Assembly: GCA_964486145.1 (NCBI GenBank)
Contig: CAZAMT010000126.1
Location: forward strand, 1 to 11,396
Direction: 5' to 3'
DNA: 11,396 bases
DNA from: CAZAMT01 sp964486145
Lineage (GTDB): Bacteria > Bacteroidota > Bacteroidia > Bacteroidales > JAAAOM01
The notes beneath the pieces were generated by a model. That model searched no databases and was not told where the DNA came from. It was given only the letters and a program-made list of their open reading frames with translations. Positions within the stretch are counted from its first letter, which is position 1. Every line of letters begins with the position of its first letter. Of this stretch, positions 1 through 7,095 are shown piece by piece. A program made the position numbers and the translations under genes.

Positions 1-58
1 TACCTAAGTTGAGCGGTTGGATCCGCCTTAGGCGGAGAACAAACGCTTTACTTAGGTA
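1..58. repeat. 58-base near-palindrome overlapping the asd stop codon; possible terminator or REP-like element
   Basis: Bases 1-9 (TACCTAAGT) are the exact reverse complement of 50-58. Pairing continues inward: 12-15 with 44-47, 17-19 with 40-42, and a perfect 7-base arm at 22-28 with 30-36 (TCCGCCT / AGGCGGA). Almost the whole segment can therefore fold into one long imperfect hairpin with a GC-rich tip. The asd stop (complement of 48-50) and its last Lys and Pro codons are inside the right arm. It could serve as the asd terminator, but any U-tract would lie outside the window. It could also be a dispersed palindromic repeat, because the window starts exactly at its outer edge. The palindrome is read directly; its role is inferred. 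Confidence 0.55.
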
Positions 59-1061
59 TTAGTTGATTCTTAATCATGTATTCCATGATCTGAACAGCAT
101 TCAATGCCGCTCCTTTCAGAAGCTGATCACCAACGCACCAAAATGTAATTCCTTTCGGATTGGCAAGATCTTTTCGGATACGTCCAACATATACATCGTC
201 CTTCCCCGAAGAAAACAACGGCATCGGATAACTGTTTTGCGAAGGGTCATCCTCAACTATAATTCCGGGGGCATTCGCAAATGCTTTCTTCACATCTTCA
301 ACGGATAATTCATTTTCCGTTTCACACCAAATCGCCTCTGAATGAGAACGAAACACAGGAACACGTACACAAGTGGCACTTACCTTCACATCCGAATGCA
401 TGATTTTCTGTGTTTCCCAGAACATTTTCATTTCTTCTTTGGTGTAATCGTTATCCTGGAATACATCAATATGCGGAATAAGGTTAAATGCCAGTTGATG
501 CTGAAACTTATTCACACCAACTGTTTTTCCTTCCATTACCTGTCTCGACTGATCGTCAAGTTCCTGCATTGCCGCAGCACCTGCCCCTGAAGCAGCCTGG
601 TATGTTGAAACACGTACGCTATTGATGTGCGAAAGATTATCAATAGGCTTAAGTGCAACCACCATCTGAATGGTAGAACAATTTGGATTTGCAATGATAT
701 TCCGGGGTGTGTGTTTGCAATCCTCAGGGTTTACTTCCGGTACTACCAGCGGAACATCTTCCTCCATCCGAAAAGCGCTGGAATTATCAATCATAATAGC
801 CCCGTGCCTCGTAATGGTTTCGGCAAATTTTCTTGATGTTCCTGCTCCTGCCGAGGTAAGCGCGATGTCAATATCCTTAAAATCATCGTTATCTGATAAT
901 TCCTTAACAGTAATCTCCTTACCTCTGAATATATATTTTTTTCCCGCACTTCTTGACGATCCAAAGAGAACCAACTCATCAAAAAGCGAAGATTTTTTTT
1001 CAAGCACACTTAAAAACTCCTGACCAACAGCACCACTGGCGCCAACTACTGCAACTTTCAT
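48..1061 (-). CDS. asd: Aspartate-semialdehyde dehydrogenase
   Basis: Cytoplasmic enzyme that reduces L-aspartyl-4-phosphate to L-aspartate-4-semialdehyde with NADPH. This is the branch point towards lysine/diaminopimelate, threonine, methionine and isoleucine, so it feeds both protein and peptidoglycan synthesis. The 337-residue length is normal for the bacterial family. The N-terminal nucleotide-binding loop GASGAVG is at residues 7-13. The catalytic cysteine is Cys128 in NPNCSTIQ, and the C-terminal catalytic domain carries RVPVFRSHSE with the general-base His240. The start is firm because the Rossmann loop begins only six residues in. No Shine-Dalgarno sequence is visible, as is usual in Bacteroidota. 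The gene is divergent from the LTD gene, and nothing downstream is visible to indicate an operon. The last codons lie in the palindrome at the window edge. It is intact, with no missing key residue. Confidence 0.97.
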   Translation of the reverse strand: MKVAVVGASGAVGQEFLSVLEKKSSLFDELVLFGSSRSAGKKYIFRGKEITVKELSDNDDFKDIDIALTSAGAGTSRKFAETITRHGAIMIDNSSAFRMEEDVPLVVPEVNPEDCKHTPRNIIANPNCSTIQMVVALKPIDNLSHINSVRVSTYQAASGAGAAAMQELDDQSRQVMEGKTVGVNKFQHQLAFNLIPHIDVFQDNDYTKEEMKMFWETQKIMHSDVKVSATCVRVPVFRSHSEAIWCETENELSVEDVKKAFANAPGIIVEDDPSQNSYPMPLFSSGKDDVYVGRIRKDLANPKGITFWCVGDQLLKGAALNAVQIMEYMIKNQLIPK

Positions 1062-1250
1062 ATCAATAATGATTTAATGGTATTTTTCCGACCAACAAAA
1101 ATCGCAATTAATTTTTATAAAAAACAATTTCACAAGCAAAATTATGAGGAATATCATCTTATGTATAGAACCCTTAATAAAAACCTTTCGTATTAAATAT
1201 TACCTTAATACATGATGGTTCAAAGGTATGGTACATTTATTCTATTGATA
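1062..1250. other. Divergent intergenic region between asd and the LTD gene
   Basis: AT-rich spacer that must hold the promoters of both divergent genes. Besides the candidate asd -7 box it contains an 8-base direct repeat (CCTTAATA at 1172-1179 and 1203-1210, 31 bases apart). A short inverted repeat (TATTAA at 1191-1196, TTAATA at 1205-1210) overlaps the second copy. These could be binding sites for a regulator, but they are short and AT-rich. A near-match to the -7 consensus (TACATTTA, 1232-1239) lies just before the preferred LTD start at 1251 but has no -33 partner. I see no small gene or structured RNA. Confidence 0.4.
1137..1144 (-). promoter_or_regulatory. Candidate Bacteroidota -7 element for asd
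   Basis: Read on the minus strand this is TAATTTTG, a match to the Bacteroidota -7 consensus TAnnTTTG, about 75 bases upstream of the asd start. I see no TTG -33 element at the expected distance. An 8-base AT-rich motif can occur by chance in such a spacer, so this is only a candidate. Confidence 0.25.
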
Positions 1251-4200
1251 ATGAGATACTTTTTATTTTTACTGTTATTCATTTCCTTTACTGCAATTGC
1301 TCAGGTTAACATTAATTTTGAAGACAGCACGTTGAATGGCTGGGAAATGAATTCTCCCGACAGGTGGGGTATTACTTCATCCAATCCGATATCAGGCAAT
1401 TATTCATTAAAACACAGCTATGACAATCCCGATGATGGTCATGACCAGGTATCCATCCGGTTTGATGAGCTTCATTTGAGCATGGATACAACTGTCTGGA
1501 CTTTTTCCGTGCTTCATGAATACACCCCGTCCGGATCAAACAACTGGAGCGCTTTTCTCCTTGCTGATAAGAACGCAATGGATATGCACCCGGGAGGATC
1601 GGCATGCGCGTACGTGCTTGGCGTCAATTTCAAAGGGTCGGATGATTTGGTAAAAGTGTGGAAAAACACTGAACAGGGAACCGAAGAAATTTATAATACA
1701 AATTATAACTGGGAGAATAGTATCGGGACTGATTCTGCTGCGACTTTGCAGGTGATAAGATACCCGGATGCAACCTGGGAAATTCACCTTTATAAAAATG
1801 AATCAGATACTTCCCTGGGATCTTTTTCCGATGCATCGATTCTTTCCGGAAACTATTTTGGTTTTTATTATGCGTATACGTCCTCGGAGGTTCAAAAACT
1901 TACCGTTGATGATATTTCAATTGACGGCACATTCATTATTGATACGCTACCGCCGGTAATCGAGGAAATCAACGTGAATGACACCTCCTCTGTAATCATC
2001 CTGTTTTCGGAGCCATTGAATGAAGACTCGATGAAACACCCGGAAAACTACCTAATTGAAACCATGGGTATGCCTGATTCCATCATTTTTGCCAACGCAG
2101 ACGAAATCATCCTGCATTACAACTCAGGCTTTATTAATGAAAAAATGTATGACCTGCATCTACAAAAAATGGTTGATCTTGACGGAAATGAAGCCCTTGA
2201 TCACATCGATTCCTTTTTCTATTATCAGGCGGTGCAGCATGACATCCTAATCACAGAAATCCATGCTGATCCCCTTCCTGTTGTTGATCTTCCCGAGTTT
2301 GAATACATTGAAATTTATAATCAATCGCCTTATGATATCGCTCTCAATGGTTGGACTTTCCGCTCAGGTCGTGCGGAAAAGGTTTTCCACGATTATACAT
2401 TACAACCAAAACAACGGCTTATCCTTTGCCACGAAGATGCCCTTGACCTGCTCCGTCAGTTTGGAGACTGTATGGACATTTTCACCTCGTTGTCAACCCT
2501 GCTAAACACAAAAGATACACTTTTCATTTATGATCAGTATGGCAAAATGATTGACAGTGTTCATTATACCGATGAATGGCATGATGGGGATAAAAAGGAT
2601 GGCGGATGGTCATTGGAGTTAACCAATTATGAACGACAATGCATAAACAAAGCAAACTGGAAAAGCTCGGTTCACGCGGCTGGAGGAACACCGGGTACTG
2701 TAAATTCTGCACATATGAACCTGCAGGATTGGATTGCTCCATACATTGAAAACAGCAATTTCCAACCGGATAGTATCATTACCTTTGAAATTTCAAATCC
2801 CATTGACACATCGTTGCTTTCTGCCTTTATTTGGCAAAATGGTTTGCAAAATTTATCGGTTCAAAATATAAATGATACCGTTTTTCAGGCATTCGCCGCG
2901 AATCCACTCACGGAGGGTGAATTTACCTTCATCCTGCAAGACATGACCGATTTCTGCTTTCATTCAACTCCAGTGGATTCGGTTCAGTTCTATCATCACC
3001 TTCCACAAAGGTATGAAGTTATCATCAATGAATTTCTAATTGATCCTGTCCCTTCAAAGGATCTTCCTGAATATGAATTTATTGAGCTATTAAATACATC
3101 AGAATTTGATATAAACCTTCAAAACTGGAAAATTTATTCTGGTACAAACTTCTACCTGCTACCCGGATATCTGCTTCGCCCGGGAGAAACTGTTATTTTA
3201 ACCCACGCAAATGCGCATGATGATTATTCGTCGTTCGGAAATGTTATTGCTGCATTGGGCAATTCCTATTATCTGTCAAACAAGCGTGGTAGTTTGAAAT
3301 TGGAAGCACACAACAATGTTTTGATTGATTCTTTACAGTACAATTCAAATTTTTATGACCAGGATCTTGATGGGATTTCACTGGAGCGAATGCATACAGA
3401 TTTTTCGTGCTCCCATCCACAAAACCTGCTGCCATCGCTTGATGCATCGGGCGGCACCCCCGGTACGTTGAACAGCAGGTTATCTCCCGAATTGACATCG
3501 ATTACACCAAAACTACAAAATATCAGCGTATCCAATGATTCCGCGTTCATTATAGAGTTTTCTGATTTTATTGATACCACATCGTCAATACAAATAGGTT
3601 TATCCGGCAATTATGAAATATCAGCTTACCATTTCAGTGATTTAACTTCGATGCAGATAATACTTGATACCCCGTTGAAATCAAAAGACACAATACAAAT
3701 TTCACTCTCCGGAATGTTTGATTTTTGTGGAAATACAATCAATGATACGATCAGCGAAGTAATTGTTTATTTTCCAAATCCATCCGATTTGTTGATCACA
3801 GAAATAATGGCCGATCCGCTTCCGGTGCAGGATCTGCCTGAATATGAATATGTGGAGGTGTACAACAGTACCGGATATGATATTGATGTTGCAGGCTGGA
3901 CTTTCCATACCAGCAATAAATCCTGTGTGTTTGAACCATATATCCTTCCGGCAAATGAAAGGCTCATCCTGTGCCATGAAGATGCAAAGGAGCATTTTAT
4001 TCCTTATGGTCGTTGCCTCGGTATTTTTTCATCCCTGTCAACCCTTTTGAATACGAATGACACGATCCTGATTCGTGACAAAACCGGAAAAACAATTGAC
4101 AGCGTTTACTATTCTGACGTGTGGCACCAACAAGATAAAAACGATGGTGGATGGTCGCTTGAACTAACCCATTACAGCCGTTCCTGCCGGCCAAAAGCCA

Positions 4201-6929
4201 ACTGGAACAGTTCGGAAAATCCATTTGGAGGTACACCCGGAAAAATAAATTCGGTTCATCACAACGAAAAAGACGAAAGTGCTCCCATCATTTCCGGTTT
4301 CCAAAGGTTACAGGACACCAGTTTTGTTTTTGCATTTAACGAACCCATCGAAGCAAGTAACATGGTAATCAAATGTGTTCAGGATAAACCTGTAATTTCT
4401 GTTAAAGAGGTGTTGTCCGATTCATCGGTATGTGTTCATACCACATCTCCACTTACTGAAGGAAACACCTGGTTTTTTGTGCATGAAATTGAAGATTATT
4501 GCTTTAACAAAACCTCAGATACCATTCAGTTCTACCATCACATACCTGCCAGCAAGGATATTATCATAAATGAGTTTATGACTGACCCAACACCAGGTAA
4601 AGGGCTACCTGAATACGAATTTATTGAACTTTTGAACCGATCCAACTTCAACATTAATTTAGCAGGCTGGCATATACAAACGCTTTCAGGATCGTATGAA
4701 TTACCCTCTTTTTTACTGAATGCCCATGAGTCCGTTATACTCACGCATACAAATGCAGGAAATGATTATGCTCTCTTCGGGGAAGTATTGCCGGTGATCG
4801 GAAGCAAATATTTCCTGCCCAATGAATACAGCCACATTGTTCTTTCATCCGGTCGAAACGGAACAATTGATAGTGTTTATTATCATACCAACTGGTATGA
4901 AAAAGACCTGGATGGAATCTCACTGGAGCGCAATGCTTGGGACCTTGACTGCTATCATCCGCTAACCATTCAACCATCCATCGATCCACAAGGTGGCACA
5001 CCGGGAAATCAAAACAGCACAATGAGTGAAAAACCGGAAATAGCATTGCCACAACTTCTCAGTACCGAATGGTTATCCGATACAATTTTGCAACTTACTT
5101 TTACCGGTTTTATCGATACGATGGCTTCTCCACAGGCAGCCATAGAGCCAGGTTATGAAATTAAAAATATTTCATTTGATGGTTACCATGCATTGAATGT
5201 TTTCACTGACAAACCCATTTCCTCAGGTGATACCTTATTTCTTGAAATTTTCGATCTCATTGATTTATGTGGCAATCAACTTGAAAACGTTCAATTGTAT
5301 TTCACCTCGTACAAGCCGGTGGAATTTGACCTTTTTATAACCGAAATTATGGCCGATCCCGAGCCTGTTGTCGGCTTACCAAATGCCGAATATATCGAGG
5401 TTTACAACGCTTCAAACTATTCCATAAATACAGAAACTTTAAATCTGTTCATAAATGATAAAAAAATATCCATTTTATCAGAGACTCTTAAAGCCGGTAG
5501 CTATCATCTTTTTATTGACGAAGATGATCGCGCGGCATTCACGGGTTATGAAAATGTACATATGTTATCTTCGCTCAATTTATTGAATTCAAAAAATGAT
5601 ATAGTATTGTTAAACAGAAATAACGAAATTATCCATTTTGCAACATATGAAAAAGACCTGTTCCAGTCAGAATCAAAAAGTGAGGGCGGCTGGTCTCTTG
5701 AACTCAGTCAAATGGATAATCCATGCAAGCCGGAAAATTTATGGTTGGAAAGTGAATCCTACAGAGGCGGAACTCCCGGCAGTAAAAACTCGGTTTCCAG
5801 CGATATAATAATAAATTCAACAGACCTTATCAGGAATATCGGAGTTCCGGCTCATAACCGTATTCGAATTTACCTCAATGAGTACATTCCGCACGATCAC
5901 CTGAACCAGTTGAATATTGACATTTTACCAAAACTGGATATAGATACGTTCATGTTCGACCTGAAATTTTTTGCCCTTGATGTACAGACCAAACAACCAT
6001 TGTCAAGAGGAAAAACGTATCGCTTGCAAATTAAAAATGTAATGGACTGCATGAACGATATTTTCGATTCAAAAAGTCATGTTATTGGCCTTCCTCTCAT
6101 TCCGGAACCCGGAGAAATATTATTTTCCGAAGTAATGTTTCAACCTCATGACGGCCATCCTGAATTTATCGAAGTGTACAATGCCTCTGATAAAATCATT
6201 GATGCCGGCAACCTTTACCTGCAATACGGAACATCAGACATGGTTAGGCTTACCAATCAGTCATTCCTTCTCTTTCCCGGAGATTACCTGCTTTTATGTA
6301 AAAATAAAACAAAGTGCTCCAATTCGTATATGATACCATCAAATAATATATTGGAAATGAGCCAATTTCCGGTTTTAAACAACAGTGAGGGAGTGATTGT
6401 AATAAAAAACAGTGAAAACACCGAAATGGATAAATTTCATTATTCAGAAGATTTACATCATCAGTCTTTAAACAATGTGGATGGAGTATCGCTCGAAAGG
6501 GTGAGTTTTGATATTCCAACCCAACAACCGGGTAACTGGCAGTCAGCGGCATCAATTGTTGATTATTGCACACCGGGTGTTCAAAACTCTAAATACCTGG
6601 CCGGTTTCCAAAATGTTAATGAGCAGTTTAAGATTGAACCCGAGGTATTCACACCCGACAACGATGGTGAAAAAGACATATTGAAGATAGGCTATCAGTT
6701 ACCTGAAGGAGAGTATACATTAAATCTTTCGGTATACGATCCATCCGGGAGACTGGTACGGCATTTAGTCAGAAATGAAATTATTGCCCCCTCGGGTACC
6801 CTGTTTTGGGACGGCAAGAATTCTGAATATTCGGTTGTAGGCACAGGTATTTATGTATTGTTTTTCGAGGCGGTTAGTTCCAAAGGTAAAGTAATCAGGA
6901 AAAAAGAAACCTGTGTACTGGCCAACTAA
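1251..6929 (+). CDS. Giant secreted multi-repeat lamin-tail-domain protein with FlgD-like C-terminus
   Basis: Exported protein of unproven function, probably structural or cell-surface. Residues are numbered from the in-frame ATG at 1212. The likely start is Met14 (1251), which directly begins a signal peptide (MRYFLFLLLFISFTAIAQ) ending near residue 31. Residues 35-240 look like a jelly-roll or concanavalin-like beta-sandwich. Six modules of about 257 residues follow, each an Ig-like segment of about 95 residues plus an LTD of about 155. The LTDs lie at about 343-499, 601-755, 858-1014, 1114-1269, 1372-1527 and 1634-1793. Most open with a form of I(T/N)E(I/F)xxDPxP..LPxxEYIE and close with GGTPGxxNS. 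Residues 1807-1905 resemble FlgD-Ig/CHU_C domains (VFTPDNDGEKD, LFWDGKN, GTGIYVLFFEA), often seen at the end of Bacteroidota LTD proteins and suggestive of type IX secretion. No enzymatic motif was recognised. The reading frame is intact. Confidence 0.9.
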   Translation: MRYFLFLLLFISFTAIAQVNINFEDSTLNGWEMNSPDRWGITSSNPISGNYSLKHSYDNPDDGHDQVSIRFDELHLSMDTTVWTFSVLHEYTPSGSNNWSAFLLADKNAMDMHPGGSACAYVLGVNFKGSDDLVKVWKNTEQGTEEIYNTNYNWENSIGTDSAATLQVIRYPDATWEIHLYKNESDTSLGSFSDASILSGNYFGFYYAYTSSEVQKLTVDDISIDGTFIIDTLPPVIEEINVNDTSSVIILFSEPLNEDSMKHPENYLIETMGMPDSIIFANADEIILHYNSGFINEKMYDLHLQKMVDLDGNEALDHIDSFFYYQAVQHDILITEIHADPLPVVDLPEFEYIEIYNQSPYDIALNGWTFRSGRAEKVFHDYTLQPKQRLILCHEDALDLLRQFGDCMDIFTSLSTLLNTKDTLFIYDQYGKMIDSVHYTDEWHDGDKKDGGWSLELTNYERQCINKANWKSSVHAAGGTPGTVNSAHMNLQDWIAPYIENSNFQPDSIITFEISNPIDTSLLSAFIWQNGLQNLSVQNINDTVFQAFAANPLTEGEFTFILQDMTDFCFHSTPVDSVQFYHHLPQRYEVIINEFLIDPVPSKDLPEYEFIELLNTSEFDINLQNWKIYSGTNFYLLPGYLLRPGETVILTHANAHDDYSSFGNVIAALGNSYYLSNKRGSLKLEAHNNVLIDSLQYNSNFYDQDLDGISLERMHTDFSCSHPQNLLPSLDASGGTPGTLNSRLSPELTSITPKLQNISVSNDSAFIIEFSDFIDTTSSIQIGLSGNYEISAYHFSDLTSMQIILDTPLKSKDTIQISLSGMFDFCGNTINDTISEVIVYFPNPSDLLITEIMADPLPVQDLPEYEYVEVYNSTGYDIDVAGWTFHTSNKSCVFEPYILPANERLILCHEDAKEHFIPYGRCLGIFSSLSTLLNTNDTILIRDKTGKTIDSVYYSDVWHQQDKNDGGWSLELTHYSRSCRPKANWNSSENPFGGTPGKINSVHHNEKDESAPIISGFQRLQDTSFVFAFNEPIEASNMVIKCVQDKPVISVKEVLSDSSVCVHTTSPLTEGNTWFFVHEIEDYCFNKTSDTIQFYHHIPASKDIIINEFMTDPTPGKGLPEYEFIELLNRSNFNINLAGWHIQTLSGSYELPSFLLNAHESVILTHTNAGNDYALFGEVLPVIGSKYFLPNEYSHIVLSSGRNGTIDSVYYHTNWYEKDLDGISLERNAWDLDCYHPLTIQPSIDPQGGTPGNQNSTMSEKPEIALPQLLSTEWLSDTILQLTFTGFIDTMASPQAAIEPGYEIKNISFDGYHALNVFTDKPISSGDTLFLEIFDLIDLCGNQLENVQLYFTSYKPVEFDLFITEIMADPEPVVGLPNAEYIEVYNASNYSINTETLNLFINDKKISILSETLKAGSYHLFIDEDDRAAFTGYENVHMLSSLNLLNSKNDIVLLNRNNEIIHFATYEKDLFQSESKSEGGWSLELSQMDNPCKPENLWLESESYRGGTPGSKNSVSSDIIINSTDLIRNIGVPAHNRIRIYLNEYIPHDHLNQLNIDILPKLDIDTFMFDLKFFALDVQTKQPLSRGKTYRLQIKNVMDCMNDIFDSKSHVIGLPLIPEPGEILFSEVMFQPHDGHPEFIEVYNASDKIIDAGNLYLQYGTSDMVRLTNQSFLLFPGDYLLLCKNKTKCSNSYMIPSNNILEMSQFPVLNNSEGVIVIKNSENTEMDKFHYSEDLHHQSLNNVDGVSLERVSFDIPTQQPGNWQSAASIVDYCTPGVQNSKYLAGFQNVNEQFKIEPEVFTPDNDGEKDILKIGYQLPEGEYTLNLSVYDPSGRLVRHLVRNEIIAPSGTLFWDGKNSEYSVVGTGIYVLFFEAVSSKGKVIRKKETCVLAN
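1947..3488 (+). repeat. A-B super-repeat unit 1 of the LTD protein (residues about 246-759)
   Basis: Ig-like segment, A-type LTD, Ig-like segment, B-type LTD. The A-type LTD has LILCHEDA, SLSTLLNT and GGWSLEL. The B-type LTD has LPEYEFIELLN, VILTHANA and LDGISLER. The repeat is clear in protein sequence but diverged in DNA. The first Ig-like segment lacks the late cysteine seen in the later ones (VDLDGNEALD in place of DxCGN). Confidence 0.8.
3489..5027 (+). repeat. A-B super-repeat unit 2 of the LTD protein (residues about 760-1272)
   Basis: Same order as unit 1. The A-type LTD again has LILCHEDA, SLSTLLNT and DGGWSLEL, with cysteines 921, 935 and 992 at the same spacing as 406, 420 and 477 in unit 1. 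The B-type LTD repeats LPEYEFIELLN, VILTHTNA and LDGISLER. The Ig-like segment between them ends DTIQFYHHIPA, matching DSVQFYHHLPQ of unit 1. Units 1 and 2 are the most alike, consistent with duplication of a whole A-B pair. Confidence 0.8.
5028..6590 (+). repeat. A-B super-repeat unit 3 of the LTD protein (residues about 1273-1793), most diverged
   Basis: The A-type LTD keeps ITEIMADPEP, EYIEVYNAS, EGGWSLEL and RGGTPGSKNS but loses the LILCHEDA cysteine (HLFIDEDD instead). The second LTD is B-like (VDGVSLERV) but its opening lacks the DPxP motif (SEVMFQPHDGHPEFIEVYN) and it closes CTPGVQNS in place of GGTPG. This pair has drifted furthest and leads directly into the FlgD-like C-terminus. Confidence 0.7.
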
Positions 6930-7095
6930 ATAAAAAACAATCTTTTAATGTAATCAATCAAGACACATAAACGGAGTTCGCTTTCTCAACTATCTCACCT
7001 TAAGTCTACCAACACTTGCATCTCAACTCCTACACTGCAATTCATACTTCTTGCCTAATACGCTTTACACCAAACTTCCTGCACCTTACATTCCA
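6930..7095. other. Convergent spacer with extreme C-over-G skew; no gene seen
   Basis: Separates the converging LTD and MFS genes. By my hand count, 6981-7090 has 39 C and 6 G on the plus strand, so a minus-strand transcript reading past the MFS stop would be purine-rich. I find no strong hairpin followed by a T-tract, so no terminator is called. Reading frames crossing it have no recognisable content. Confidence 0.5.

Noticed and set aside
670..1023. Plus-strand ORF of 117 residues antisense to asd
   Set aside because: It lies wholly inside the well-supported asd gene and its translation has no recognisable motif.
1947..6590. Possibility that the LTD repeats are an assembly-made duplication
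   Set aside because: The modules differ substantially in DNA and protein sequence and the frame stays open throughout, so they are ancient genuine repeats.
1251..6929. LTD protein as a nuclease or defence effector, since LTDs can accompany nucleases
   Set aside because: No metallophosphatase, endonuclease I or other catalytic motif is visible; all segments look like beta-sandwich repeats behind a signal peptide.
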